Assembly: GCF_019393635.1 (NCBI RefSeq)
Contig: NC_057862.1
Span: forward strand, 269,962,441-270,026,440
Length of the DNA: 64,000 bases
Reading direction: 5' to 3'
Source of the DNA: Dromiciops gliroides
Lineage: Eukaryota > Chordata > Mammalia > Microbiotheria > Microbiotheriidae
This document shows, in pieces, positions 47,843 to 59,780 of this stretch. Within the stretch, counting starts at the first letter, position 1. Every line of letters starts with the position of its first letter. The notes beneath the pieces are model-generated. The model worked only from the letters and a program-made list of their open reading frames with translations, made no database searches and had not been told where the DNA came from. The position numbers and the translations under genes are program-made.

Positions 47843-48375
47843 CAGAGACAGAGAGACAGAGAGAGACTAAATGGCATGAAAAGTCCCCCTGCTGTCTTTG
47901 AATTGTACCTCCACCCTTGTTTTATCTTTTTGCTAGGGAAATGGTTCTATGGCACTTGGCCAACAGGTACTATGAATACTTGAATGATGGGTGACCCTAT
48001 CTTCAGGAACTGCCTATCTATTTCCCAATCTATTACCCAACATAGAGCCAATGAAAGACCATCACCTCTGGACGTATTTGGATATCCTCAACCAGCTAAT
48101 TTATTGAAAGCATGAGTTGAAGATTCTCCTAGAAGGTGTTTTACTTCACCTCTTCTGTATCATCTGGGTTTCAAGTACTACAAAACTAAGGTTCTAAAGG
48201 AAGGGAGCATCTTAGATTGTGAGGAAGATCTGAGGTCCACTTCATTAGAGGGGAGCTATGGATCCTTTAATAAAGTGCTATTGGTTCAGAGGTCTGCCTC
48301 AGTTTCTTTTATTGTAGATTGGACAATTTTGGGCCACATAGAATTGGGAATAGAGAAGACTTAGTAAGATTAGGG
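47520..48375. other. Unassigned sequence with a compound microsatellite
   Basis: Apart from the microsatellite at 47779 I see no TE or gene. Confidence 0.4.
47779..47867. repeat. Compound (TG)n(AG)n(ACAGAG)n microsatellite
   Basis: About 13 TG units, then 10 AG units, then ACAGAG hexamer repeats: polypurine on the plus strand in the second half. Generates a spurious C/V/R/E/Q-rich frame. Confidence 0.95.
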
Positions 48376-48379
48376 AGAT

Positions 48380-48660
48380 GACTGCTGTCTTCAATTACCT
48401 GAAGCACTCAGTGTGCATTCAATATGGCTGCAAGGAGGGAGAGGTTGTAGCAATGGGTGGAAGTTGCAGACGTATTTCAGTGGGAAAGAAAACTAACAAT
48501 GGGATACCTCAGAAATTAATGAGTTTTCTCCTACTGAAGATTTTTATGTGAAGGTTGTATGATTACTTGTCAGCAGTGTTGAAAAAGAGATTCTTGTTCA
48601 GTAAACAGGTTAGACAAGATTATTTCTGAGATCACTTTTAACTCTAAGATTCAGTGAGGT
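48380..48660 (+). mobile_element. CR1/L3-type LINE 3' end
   Basis: tagcaatgggtggaagttgc, tgattacttgtcagcagtgtt, aaaagagattcttgttcag, acaggttagacaagatta and ctctaagattcagtga are the ordered CR1/L3 3' terminal motifs. Confidence 0.8.
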
Positions 48661-48954
48661 ATTCAATTTGGGGGCCAAGGAATTCCCTTAAAAATTTTTT
48701 TTTTTGTGATTTAGTGTGAAAAAAGTGTTATTTTTGACTTTTTATTATTACTATCTCTTTCAAGTTTCAAAAGGGTTCTATTGCTCTGGATTATGATGAA
48801 CAAGTCCATGTTAACTACTCCTACCCCATTTTGTGATTTTATACACTTTTCCATATCCTTTGTCATCTTTTCAACTGTCCTAATATTTGTAACTTAACAT
48901 TGTATGGAAATGTCTTTACCTCCACAAAATCAAATTAAATCTATAAGCAAAGAT

Positions 48955-49045
48955 TAAATGCATAAATGCCAGGCACTTTGGGAGGGATATAGAAACAAAA
49001 ATGAAGCAACCTCTTCCCTCAAAGAGCTTATGTCTTATGCAAATA
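48955..49045. mobile_element. L2-like tail fragment
   Basis: aaatgccaggcactttgggag...ctcaaagagcttatgtctta resembles other tails in the window (55540, 56140). Confidence 0.55.
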
Positions 49046-49149
49046 CATAATTTTGATTACTCTTTGAGCCTTTTCAAAACTCTACTGTCTTTTGGGAAGA
49101 ATAAGATCCATCTTTCAATATTATATCCCATACTTTGAAAGAGTTCATT

Positions 49150-49245
49150 ATTGTTTGTGACTATAGGCAAGTCACAACCTCTCTGAGCCTCATTTTGTTT
49201 TCTAATAAATGGGGATAAAATTTGCACTGTTCACAAAGTTGTTAA
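49150..49245 (+). mobile_element. MIR fragment
   Basis: gtgactataggcaagtcac, aacctctctgagcctcattt, aaatggggataaaattt. Confidence 0.8.
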
Positions 49246-49329
49246 AAGAAAAACACTGTTAGTCAACTAGCAGGAAACAAAACAAACCCACATAACTCAT
49301 TTGTTTTTCTATATATAATCACAATAAAA

Positions 49330-50110
49330 TCTATTAGAAAAAGACAGAAAGAGGAAATCCTTTCAAAATAAATATAGGACATATAAATAATTTGGGAGTC
49401 AATCTACAAAGACACAAATATGAAAGCTAAAAACCATTCTATCATTGCCATACTGAACTTTTTCTTGTAGTAAAGAACTGGAAACTAAGTGGTTTCCTAT
49501 CTAATGGAGCAATAGTTGAACAAATTTAATATATTAATATAGTGAATATAACAGAACAATGGAATGGAAATGAATATAATGGAATAAAATTGCACCATAA
49601 GAGACACTGAAAAGGATGGATTCTGAGTAAACTGGGTAGACTTAAATGAACTTTATATAGAGTGAAATAAGCGGTATCAAGGGGATACTATACAGTGAAT
49701 ACAACATTGTAAAGAAAAGCAACTCTGAAAGACTGGAAAACTCTGATCAATACAATGACTAACCAGGACTCGAGTGGACCAATTAAAACTGGTCCTTACT
49801 CTCTGATAAATGGTCTTGAGGTGCTGAATGAGAAGTATATTTTGTATATGGCCTATGTGCAAAACGGTTTTGCTTGACTATGCTTATTTATTACAAGGGG
49901 AAGACCTTTTTTTTTTTTAAATTAATTGGGCTCTGGACTGAAGTGAAGGGGTTGGGGGGGGGCTAGTGAGAGTGATGCTAAGAAAACTATGACATAAAAG
50001 AGGATCAATGAATCATTTTTTTGAAGTCCACAAAAGAAAACTGAAGGAACTTTAAAAGGAGACAGATAAGTGGTCCAGTTTTTAAACTAATATTTTAAAT
50101 TTATTATCAA
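49330..50110 (+). mobile_element. Old L1 3' end
   Basis: Decayed ORF2 C-terminus (taaagaactggaaactaag, gaatacaacattgtaaag) and 3' UTR (atggcctatgtgcaaaacgg, ttttgcttgactatgc), parallel to 4130-5100. Confidence 0.8.
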
Positions 50111-50159
50111 CCTTTATAGATGTGTAGTTTCACATACAATCCTTTTTTAATTCTTTACC

Positions 50160-50240
50160 TAGACTTAAGTTCAAGTCCTGCCTCTGTCACATACTGGCTT
50201 TGGGATGCTAGGCAAGTTCCTTTAAGTGTTCTGTGCCAGG
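50160..50240 (+). mobile_element. MIR fragment
   Basis: ttcaagtcctgcctctgtca, catactggctttgggatgc, ggcaagttcctttaa. Confidence 0.7.
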
Positions 50241-50304
50241 TGTTAAGAGCACCATGGCCCACGACATCCTTCAGTGTAGCAAGAAGCAGATTAAAATGTA
50301 ATTG

Positions 50305-50442
50305 AGTGGATAAAGCACCAGTCCTGGATTCAGAAGGACCTAAGTTCAAATCTGGCCTCAGACACTTGACATGTACTAGCTGTGTGACCCTGGGCAAGTC
50401 ACTTAACCCTCATTGCCCTGCCCCACCCCCACCCCCAAAAAA
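50305..50442 (+). mobile_element. Marsupial SINE, 5'-truncated in the A box
   Basis: Starts at AGTGGATAAAGCAC, so the first 20 or so bases are missing, yet direct repeats GTAATTG (50298-50304 and 50443-50449) flank it, indicating truncation during insertion. Confidence 0.85.
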
Positions 50443-50839
50443 GTAATTGGGAAATATTTAGCAGACTAAAAATTCAATAAAATATTATGCTAATGTTTAG
50501 TTTTATATGGCAACATGCTGTCCATAAGGATCATGGCTTAGTGGCCTCCATTTCTGTTTGAGTTGGACACCACTGTTTTTATGCAATTCTTTAACACCAA
50601 TAATTAAATTACAGATAAGGTGCCACCCTGTACTGATAATATCAAAGGTCCCTATCCCCTGTCAAGTTCAGAATAATAAAAATATAACACATTTAAAATG
50701 ATAAAAAAAAAATCAGGGCAAGTAAGAACTTTTGGAGAACATTGTACCATAATAATGGGTTATTTTGGAGGCAGATTTCCTGGTTTACATAGTTTAAGCC
50801 TTTTTCTCTTGGCTAACTTCTTAACATATTTAAAAAACA

Positions 50840-50980
50840 TTTTTTTTACGAGGTAATGAGGGTTAAGTGACTTGCCCAAGGTCACACAGCTAGTAAGTGT
50901 CAAGTGTCTGAGGTCGGATTTGAACTCAGGTCCTCCTGACTCCAGGGCCAGTGCTCTATCCACTGAGCCACCTAGCTGCC
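50840..50980 (-). mobile_element. Marsupial tRNA-type SINE
   Basis: Antisense copy, T tail and CCACCTAGCTGCC end present. Confidence 0.92.
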
Positions 50981-51044
50981 TCACCTATTTTTTAAGAGAA
51001 ACATATTTTGGCATTAAAAGCTTATAGTATTACTTGGTCTATAT

Positions 51045-51660
51045 CGCAAAGAAATTAAAAAAAAGGAAAAGGACTTTTATGTACAAAAATATTTATAGCA
51101 GCTCTTTTAGTGGTGGCAAAGAATTGAAAATTGAGGGGATGTCTATCAGCTAGGGAATGACTGAACAAGTTGTTATATATGATTGTAATGAATTATTATC
51201 GTGCTGTAAGAAATGATGAGCAGGATGGTTTCAGAAAAACCTGGAAAGATTTACATGAACTGATACGAAGTATCAGGACCAGGAGAACATTGTATACAGT
51301 AAGAGTAATATTGTACAATGATCAGCGGCGAATAACTTATAATGAAAAACGCTATCCATCTATAGAGAAAGAACTAATAGAGTCTGAATACAGATCAAAG
51401 CATACTTTTTTTTTTTCCCCTTGGTTCTTTTGTGTTTTCCGTCACAGTGTGACCTTATATGGAAATATTTTGTGCGCTTGTACAGGTCAAATTGCTTGCC
51501 TTCTCAATGAGAGGGGGTGGGGAGGAAGGAAGTGAATGACGGAGGAAGGGAATCTGGAAATCAGAATTTGAAAAAATGTTAAAATTGTTTTTACATGAAA
51601 TTGGGGAAAAATAAAATGTTAATTTTTAAAAATTAAAAAAAATTAGATATTAAAAAAAAG
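51045..51660 (+). mobile_element. L1 3' end, 5'-truncated
   Basis: ORF2 C-terminal remnants (tacaaaaatatttatagcag, aaattgaggggatgtctat, aagaaatgatgagcaggat) followed by the 3' UTR with AGAGGGGGTGGGGAGG and an A-rich end. An open frame at 51170-51535 covers the last ORF2 codons and UTR. Confidence 0.88.
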
Positions 51661-51825
51661 CCTAAGGTATACTCATAGTTTCATCCATTCTTTCCACTTC
51701 ATTTTTCTAACATCTTCAGTTAAATTTCATGTCTCTCTTATGACTTAGCTGGAATTTCACTAGACTGGTTCTTAGACAACAGACATACAGTCCATTATCA
51801 GGCTTGCAATGGCAGGTCATATAAT

Positions 51826-51967
51826 TTTGTTTTGTTTTGTTTTTCCTGGGCAAGGAGGGTTAAGTGACTTGCCCAGGGTCACACAGCTAGTGTCTGAGGC
51901 CAGATTTGAACTCAGGTCCTCCTGAATCCAGGGTTGGTGCTTTATCCATTGTCCCAACTAACTGCCC
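51826..51967 (-). mobile_element. Marsupial tRNA-type SINE, diverged
   Basis: Antisense copy with a (TTTTG)n tail; right end degraded to cccaactaactgccc. Confidence 0.88.
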
Positions 51968-52529
51968 AATAGCACATGTATTTTGGCTCAGGAATGTTTT
52001 GTTTAAAAATCTCTGCTAAACTGCATTAGTACATGAAAAATTTTGTTTTTGCAGAACATTCAGATGGGAGATGGCCCATGTTTGGTATATTAAAGAGTAA
52101 AATACTGTTTAGGTATGGTGTGGATTAAAATCCCTTTCACTTCAAGACTATAATTTTGATTATTGTTTTTGCATGCATCAAATTTTCAAATATTTTAAAT
52201 TATTTTAAATAAAAGGCATATCAATATCTTTTCCATACAGAATACCTCCCTCCCCCCAACTTAAAATCTAATTGATAGTGTCCATACTGGTCTAGGATCT
52301 ATGATTTGAGTTCCATTAGCTCTATAAATAGAGCATCCTAAAAGTTTACATAGGTAAGCTCAGCTGCATCTCTTAATATTACTGTCTCATCAATATAAAA
52401 AGAGATGAGCCACTGGACCACAAGATGAAGTTATGTTATATTTGTTAGAATATGTTAATCTTTAGGAAAAGGTGGAATTATGTGTTTATAGTACTTTGTT
52501 ACCCAGAAAGTTTAATTTTTACAAAAATC

Positions 52530-52993
52530 AAGCCATATGAAAATTCCAATTATATTTATTTACATAAACAATGGTATTTTAAAGCAGACATTCTAAAAAC
52601 AGGACACTTAATATTTTTAAAAAACATACCATTATTACAAATATAAAATCTTTAAAAATAGCACACTATTTAAAATGAGGTTTATCCTTCATGGTCCACA
52701 AATAATTACAGATAAAAATACAATTTTGCAAGTTAATTTTTGTTAACTTTCTGAAAAAAAAACAATGCTAAAATATCTCCTTTACAACAGAAGGGAATAA
52801 ATTCAGGTATTTATGTTTTTAAAGCATTCACAAAATGTTTTAAAATAACTACTAGGTTTTACTTATTTATATGACTAGACTCACACTTCTAGCAACACTT
52901 TAAAAAAATACTGTCTAAAGGGATATACAGTAATTAAACGATTTCTTAAGTTACATGTATAACAAAAACAACAACAACAATGAAGACACTTCA
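52530..52993 (-). other. Candidate 3' UTR of an unidentified gene
   Basis: Lies immediately after the TAA of the terminal exon on the minus strand. AT-rich, repeat-free, with an AATAAA on the minus strand at 52560-52555; cleavage would be expected about 15-30 nt beyond. The extent is inferred. Confidence 0.45.
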
Positions 52994-53101
52994 TTATGGA
53001 AGTTGATCAGTGACTGTGGACTCTGTTTCACTGGATTTCCTTAGCAGAGCCTGCTTAAGGGCACTAATTTTCTCATCAAGTTCAGCCAATGAATAGTTCT
53101 G
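52994..53101 (-). CDS. Candidate terminal coding exon, unidentified protein
   Basis: On the minus strand a strong acceptor (TTCTTATTTTTTACAG) precedes 35 codons and TAA (52996-52994). The peptide contains YSLAELDEKISALKQALLRK, which predicts a short amphipathic, coiled-coil-like helix, and then an acidic/Ser-Thr tail ending QLP. The frame joins exactly, at phase 0, to the 39-nt exon at 54535-54573. The acceptor is a tandem CAGCAG, so two isoforms differing by one Gln are possible (exon start 53101 or 53098). It is not TE-derived as far as I can see, and a 3' UTR with AATAAA follows. I do not recognise the gene; upstream exons must lie further right, perhaps beyond the window. Confidence 0.6.
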   Translation of the reverse strand, partial: QNYSLAELDEKISALKQALLRKSSETESTVTDQLP

Positions 53102-53139
53102 CTGTAAAAAATAAGAAGACAAATTATTGAGCAATAACA

Positions 53140-53410
53140 AATCACATTTCTGCAGTTATTTAAAGTTTATAAAATGCTTTCTTTACATTATCTCTAGGTA
53201 GTAGAAGAATTTTAGGGTTTTTTAATCCAGATCTGTACTTTGATTGCTATCAGTAAGGAATGGTCTTCCACCAAATAAATACTGACAACTAAAATTTTTA
53301 GAGTTGCTCAGTACACTGAAAGGTTAAGTGACTAACCCAAAGTCAAACAACCAGTATATATGAGAGACAGGACTTGAACTCAGGTCTTAGTGGAGTTCTC
53401 ACTCCACTAA
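53140..53410 (-). mobile_element. MIR-like SINE in the intron
   Basis: aaagtttataaaatgctttc, gaaaggttaagtgactaac, ccaaagtcaaacaaccagt, ggacttgaactcaggtct. Confidence 0.65.
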
Positions 53411-53894
53411 GTCACAGTCTTTCTCAATGCAAATATTATTATACACATTTTATAGATGAAAAAACCTAGGCAAAACTTTAAATGTCTAAATAGACTTCTA
53501 AATATATTTAAAATAGCCAAATGGGAAATTGGTTTTATTGAACAAATAAATATATTAAAGGAGTAGGAAAAACAAATATGAAATGTTAAAAAATCATTCA
53601 TTCTTTTCTCTATATGACCTTAAAGAGTCAAATCCTAGTAGCTATTTAAAATTCTGCGTAATCAAGAAGATAATTAACATAGTTATTCTGTAGTGTTGCT
53701 TTATAGGCTATCCTAGTGAAATAATCTTTTCAGTTAATTTTTGAATTTCCATCATATTACCCTGTACTACCATCACTGGAAAACAAATGTAAAAAATAAT
53801 AAAAATAAAATAAAGAGTGCAATGTAAATAAAGAATGTGCAGTGTTGGGAAAAGAAAGAATTTTAAAATTCAGTTTAAATAATAACAATAACAA

Positions 53895-54150
53895 TATAAC
53901 TAGCATTTATATAGTATTTTGATTGAAAAGGTGTTTTATAAACTTTATCTCATTTGACTCATAACAATTCTGGGAGATAGGTACTATTATTATCTTCATT
54001 TTTACAGATGAGGAAACTGAGGCAAACAGAAGTTAAATGACTTGCCCAGTATCAAACAGTTAAGAAATGTCTAAAAAGCCACATTTGAACTCAGGTCTTC
54101 CTGACTCAAAGCCCAGTACTCTACTCACGTTGCCTCCTAGCTGCCTGGTT
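53895..54150 (-). mobile_element. MIR-family SINE in the intron
   Basis: Well-preserved antisense MIR: actagcatttatatagta, aactttatctcatttgac, gggagataggtactatta, acagatgaggaaactgagg, aatgacttgcccagta. Confidence 0.9.
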
Positions 54151-54534
54151 TAAACTAATTTTATGAACAAACTTTTCAAGTTTATATCAAGTCTTAGTGC
54201 AATTTTAAGCTACAAAAGTTTAAAACTGTGCTTAATGCTAAAGCTTAAAACTATTCTGCTAAGACCTGTATAATTAGAAATCCTTAGAATTCATGAAAGC
54301 AAATTAAGTAACTTTTATTAGATACTTTGTTACAAACAAATCTAGGCTCTTTGAAATGTTATATTAAAACAAAATAAAAGAAAACAGCACTATGCTTCAG
54401 ATTTCACTACTGCATTAATTCAAATTGATGAGCTTTCACTCTACTAATACTAGACAAAGCAGAAAGTTTTAATAATGTGCATAGTGTAAAGCAAAACCTA
54501 CACTTTAGAAGATAGAAATTAGATAACAACTTAC

Positions 54535-54573
54535 TTGTGGTGGTTGCACTTTTCTTCTTTTTCCAGAAAAATT
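54535..54573 (-). CDS. Candidate 39-nt coding exon, unidentified protein
   Basis: Minus strand: acceptor CTCCCATGTTCCATTAG, 13 codons, then donor CAA|GTAAGT, a near-perfect U1 site. The peptide is basic then Pro/Gln-rich (GKRRKVQPPQ), which looks like a nuclear-localisation-type patch. Phase 0 at both ends matches the terminal exon at 53101. The 1.43-kb intron between them holds two MIRs. Short in-frame exons of this size are often alternatively used. Confidence rests on splice sites plus frame continuity, not on homology. Confidence 0.5.
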
Positions 54574-54579
54574 CTAATG

Positions 54580-55535
54580 GAACATGGGAGAAAAAATCCA
54601 AAGTCATTAATCTAGCCAATTCTGCTCTAGAATGCTGGGCAGAATATACAATCTAGATGTATAATTCTACCACAAATTTCTTTAACAATTATCTAACAGC
54701 AATGCTTAATGTTCCTCGCCCAATTCAACAAATATTTCCTCATTTCATATTGTATGCAGAGCTTCTAAGGAAGGTATTAGGCATTAGGCTTCATGAGAAC
54801 ACACCTAGGTGTAAAAGCCTAGTTAGTATGGAATAAATAGGTCAAAACCCTAGAAGGGATGATACTGCAAATAGAAGACTAGGTATTATTAAGCCTGCAT
54901 TTATGTTCTTGCTCCTAACTCCTCCTAATGATGCATTTGAGAGACCGGGATCAGTAGAACAAGTATGGGAACTTTCTAGCTTCTTTTTCTTCTTCCCCCT
55001 TCTAGAACAGTGACTAAAAGAAGGAAAATTGCATTTGGTTGGATAAAGGGAACAGGGTAGCTAAAATGGTAGAAGATGCTTATTTCTACTTTTAATTAAG
55101 GGGACCATCTCAAGTTTGTTTTTTTTTTTTAATTGGGTCAAGAATTCAAGCTCTTAAAATTGACAAAGGACTTGGGAAGAGTTTTTTTTTGTGTTTATGA
55201 TTTAGAACACTACAATACAGAAAATAATTTAAAGCAGGAATTTAGAACTCAAAGGACCATCTGGTCTGCCTCCAGCCTTTGGGAAGGTTAGGTAGTATTA
55301 TTATTTTCCTTTTATGGAAGAAGTAACCCATATGGACAACATAATGGGTCCTTGATTTAGATTGAGGCTTAAATTAGGCAAATGAGACCACCCTACCTCA
55401 GGTCAAGTGACTTGCAAGTCACACAGTGGGCAGGAGGAGTAGCTAAGTGAAGGAGGGGCTAAATCTTAGGTCTCTTTACCAAAAGAGACAAAATTATGTG
55501 GGGACAACATATTTTTTAAAGGATTCATTTAGGTT
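54580..55535. other. Candidate intronic sequence, unassigned
   Basis: No further minus-strand exon found here. A faint MIR-like segment lies near 55270-55470 (caagtgacttgcaagtcacac). Confidence 0.35.
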
Positions 55536-55539
55536 CATC

Positions 55540-55650
55540 AAATATTTATGAAGTATGCACTACCATGCAAACTAGATGCTGAGGATAGGAAAAAAATGCA
55601 TTAGTCTTTCCCTTCAAAGAACTTATATTCTTAAGGGGGTATAAGAAATG
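55540..55650. mobile_element. L2-like tail fragment
   Basis: atcaaatatttatgaagta, gatgctgaggataggaa, cttcaaagaacttatattc. Confidence 0.55.
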
Positions 55651-56139
55651 AACAAAGATTTTATCTATTTACTCATAAAAAAGGGAGTAAAGGAGAAGCT
55701 GGACAAAGAATTCGAGGGAGGAAAAGCATTAGTAGCTGGGTGGGAAGAAGGATCAGAGAAGTAATTTACATAGTGCCAGGGTGAGAGATAAATGGGTATT
55801 TGGTAAAGGTATTCCCAACAAGAGGAGTGTTCAGGAAAACATGCTACACCATTTGCCAATTTCTCTCTGAGATATTATTTTCAAAGACAAGCACGGTAAC
55901 TGTTTTAAGATTCTACTTGTCCATAGTCACTCTCACACATAACCAAAATCATCTTTTCATATACTAGGTGAAAATGAATTATTGTTCTCCCTACTGTCTA
56001 CCTTGTATAAATGGTACTTTAAAAAAGTTTAAAATCCTTTACCTAAAATTTCATATATTGAAGAAATCAAAATACAAATGAACATTTTTAAACAAGGCAC
56101 ATAACCTATACTCTGTTACTAACAAAAATTAAATTCAAT

Positions 56140-57110
56140 TTAATTCTTTAAAAAATCTATTAAGTGTATACCATGGGCAAGTCACAGCATTAGGTGCTGT
56201 GGAGACAAACAAAACGTAAACAGTTGCTGTCTTCAAGAAGCTTGCTTCCTATTTGATGATGTAACATATACATCAATGGGTAAATATAGTACAAGGTAAT
56301 TTCAGAAAGGAGGGGAAGGGGGGGCGAGGCGAAGAGTTTCTGTGGGAGCTCTGAAGGAAGTTAAGGATTTTAAAAGGTAAAGGAGAAGAGGTAATTCACT
56401 CCAGGTATAGGGAAGAGCCTGTACAAAGCCACAAAGAGAGATGTAATGTTAATTTAGGTCAAAACTAGTTAGGCAGTTTGGCTGGAATGTAAAGTAGAGG
56501 AGAGTAACAAGAATTACATCTAAAAAGGTAGGTGGGAGCCTGGTTTTCAAAGAATTTAAAGTGCTCAGCTTAGGCATTTTTTTTGTTTTTACCAGAAGCA
56601 AAAGGAAACCATTACAGATTTCTAAGAAGGGCAAGTGAAATGGTCAGACCTATTTCAGTAATAGTAATTCAACAGATTTGGGGAGAATATATTGGAGAGG
56701 AGAATGGAAACAGTAAGACCTCTTAGGAGGGTATTACAATAGTTCAGGCCCCAAACTAGGGTAGTGGCCCTGTGAAAGGAGAGAAGAGAAGGAAAACTGT
56801 TTTAAAGGAAGAATCATTAAGCCTTATTTAGTAACTAGATATGGGATATGGAAGAGGAAAGAGGAAATAATCAAAGGATGACTCTGTGGTTTAGAACCTA
56901 GGTAAATGGTAGAATGGGAGAACACTAAAAAGAAACAGAAAAGTGGAAGATGGACATGTTTAGAGAAAAACAGAAAGAGTACAATGACAGACATGTCAAG
57001 TTTAAGGTGCCAATGAGCCAGCTTAGATGACTTATCCAGGGGGGAGATATATAGATCTAGAATGAGAGTCATTTGCATAGAGTTGATAACTAAATCCTTG
57101 AAAGGCAGTC
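56140..57110 (+). mobile_element. Ancient interspersed repeat (L2-like head, unassigned body)
   Basis: Head 56140-56260: taagtgtataccatgggcaa, ttaggtgctgtggagaca, tcaagaagcttgcttcc. Body: ggctggaatgtaaagtagag, agaaggg..tgaaatggtcagacct, ggagggtattacaatagttca, gacagacatgtcaagtttaag. Body order parallels 37321-38160, supporting one ancient family. Confidence 0.6.
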
Positions 57111-57564
57111 TTCAACACTAACTTTCAATATTCAAAGTAGTCTGACTACTTTGCTAGGTAGAATTCCCAGAAGAGTCAAGCCCACAGAAGGTAAACTGGA
57201 CAAGAAAGATCCATTTCTTAGAAGGGATCTTGCTCTAGAATATGCAGTGTTAGTATAATTTAATACCTAGAATAATATCTTTGACAATACTGCAAACCAA
57301 ATTGTCAATTCATTTACAGAAGTGACACAGGAGAACATTTAAGTTTTCCTCTTCTGTCCCATTATTGCAACGGATTCATAATCCAACTGGGATGGATACT
57401 TCCTCCAACTATGTAAATCTCAATTTCTCTATGATTTAATTTGATATAAATTGTTGTCTATGCCCTTCCTCAGCACCTTCAAAGAGTCTAATCACGATTC
57501 TGAAGAACTTTGGGCCATTAAAAAGAAAAAAAAATCCTTACCCTACTACATGGCTGGTCCAACT

Positions 57565-58010
57565 CCTTTTTATAGAATCACATAATCTCAGAATTGGATC
57601 TTGAAGGACACAGAGACCAACTTATACCTGAACAACATATTCAACAAGTAGTTATTCTGGCTTTCCTTGAAGACCTCCACTGAAGGTAGAATCCCTTGCA
57701 GGGAAGCTCATTCCATGAGTGGATAACTAATTTTTAGAAAAAAATTTTCCTTATATTTAGTCTAAATTTATCTTGTTGTAACTTCTACCTTCCCTCTGGG
57801 ACCAAGTAGAAAAAAAATTCTCTATTACTTTTCTTATATGACAGACTTTCAAAATGCTTGAAGTCACTTATCACATTCTCCCAAATGTTCCAAACAACAT
57901 ACATTTCTAGTTCCTTCAAAACTGAACTTTACTTTGGCATAATGATAGGTGTCCTTCCCAAACTGTGGTGTCCAGAATTAAAAATATTACATAGGTTCTG
58001 TCCTGAGCCT
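57565..58010 (-). mobile_element. CR1/L3-type LINE 3' end
   Basis: Antisense CR1 signature: tagaatcacataatctcagaa, ttccttgaagacctccact, aaaattttccttatatttag, aacttctaccttccctctgg, aactgtggtgtccagaatt. Confidence 0.85.
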
Positions 58011-58119
58011 TTTTCTATTCTCTTTAAACTCTTTAGATTTTAAACCTTCAGTGGCTCTCATAGTTTTAATTATCACTAGTTTCTCTCGACTTCTGTTTAT
58101 ATATCTATATCTCCAACTA

Positions 58120-58860
58120 TGTACTAGATATTTCAAATTGCATGGCATCTTATACCACATCCAAAACTGAACTCATTTCATCTTCACCTACCTCTCTCAC
58201 TTCTGGTCTTCCCTTTTTCTGTCAAGGATATCACCACTTTCCTAGTCACCTAGGTTTGCAACTTCCACATTATTCCTGAGTCCTGATTTCCCCCTTCACC
58301 CTACATACCCAATCAGATGCCAAATCTTGCTATTTCTAACTTCACAATCTCTCTGTCATCTGTTCCCCTCTCTTTACTCATATAGCCATTACCCTAGCTT
58401 AAGTCCTTATCACCTTTTTGTCTGAACTATTGTAACAATCTAATAACTTATCTCCTTACCATAAGCTTCTCCAATTCATCTAAGCCTTAAACCTTCTCCA
58501 GTTCATCATGCACATATCTATCAAAGTGATTTTCTTGAAGTGTAATTTCACTTCACTACTCAAAACTCCAATGGCTCCCTATTGCCCCTAGGATCAAATA
58601 TAAGCTCCTGTTTACCTGTCAAAACCCTTCACCATCTGGCTCCAACACATAACACAATTTCTGAGCTTTATACACACTTATTTCCTATGCCTTCTAATGC
58701 CCCTCCCTCAACACCTTCACTTCTTTGATTCTCTAGAATCTTCAAAGCTCAGTTCAGAACAACCCTACCTCCTAGAAAAGAACTTTCCTGATTCTCCTAG
58801 CTACTAGTGCCTCCCCTCAAAAATCACTTTTTTACTTATATTTTATATACTTATGTGCTT
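58120..58860. mobile_element. Old pyrimidine-rich interspersed repeat, unassigned
   Basis: ccaatggctccctattgcccc, ggatcaaatataagctcct, accatctggctccaaca and cttcaaagctcagttcaga are a familiar ordered series in mammalian intergenic DNA, but I cannot assign a family. Confidence 0.5.
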
Positions 58861-58869
58861 GCTGCTTAA

Positions 58870-59335
58870 AAAAAAAAAAGGCAGGCAAGGAAGACGATTA
58901 GCTTAGCATTATGTTCCTGAAGAAGCTATGCTCTTAAAAAAAAAGAAATTATTGCTTCCTTTTCCAGATATTTACCAACTATCCTTATAGGGCATTCTTG
59001 AATGTTCACAGGAAACCAAAGGCAAGCTCACTGCCCTATTTATCTGCAGGTTCTTTCCTTTTTGGGAAATCAAGACATTTGTCCCGTGGTATCTCTCCTA
59101 TTCTCAACAATCATTCAATGATAAATGAGAGAAGTTCAATAAAACAACACACTTGCCTGGTCTTTCAGTATCTAAGGATGCACGTGAAGCAGATGACCTG
59201 AAACTCATCAAGGGAAGACAGATTTTTTCTATCTCCCTATTCATCTTGATTATCAACTCACTATTATCCATGTTTGTTTTGATTTTTTAACCTTAAGATC
59301 ATTCCTAGGATGACTAAGAAGAAAGGACTAAAATA
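58870..59335. other. Unassigned sequence
   Basis: No repeat or splice pair supported. The open frame at 58998-59201 has no features. Confidence 0.35.
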
Positions 59336-59339
59336 ACCT

Positions 59340-59780
59340 GTAATTGTTCCAACCACCCTGAACAGTGGTGATGAATGTTATGAGAGGTTCAACAATATGC
59401 TAGGAGAACAAAGATTACTTTTAGCTAAGAGGGATCAGGAAAAGTGCCATGCAGGAGATGGCAATATTTTGAATTGGACCTCAAAGCACAAAGCAGGAAA
59501 GGGGAGAAGCATGGAGGAAGGCAGAAGGAATGATTAGGAAAGGATATTTCAAGTGGAAAAGAAATAGGAATAAAGGTATAGTGGCAAATGCACAACCTTT
59601 TGGGGAAGCAGTAATCTTGGGAAGCTTGTGGAGCAATGTGGAAACTAATGTAGTGATAGTGAGACTGGAGAGGAAGAAATAGCTAAAGAAGCTAATTCAC
59701 AGGTAATATCAAAAAGGCTTAACAAATGCTTGAAATTGGAAAACTGACTTGAAATCCAGCACTTCTACTAGACCATACAG
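59340..59780 (+). mobile_element. Ancient interspersed repeat, proximal part (tentative)
   Basis: ttgaattggacctcaaagcac, gaggaaggcagaaggaatg and gcacaaccttttggggaagc resemble the part that precedes the body at 56280 in longer copies. Confidence 0.45.

Noticed and set aside
57535..57560. Possible donor (minus strand GTAAGG) for an upstream exon of the 53-kb gene
   Set aside because: The adjacent upstream sequence is a CR1/L3 repeat with no acceptor in range.
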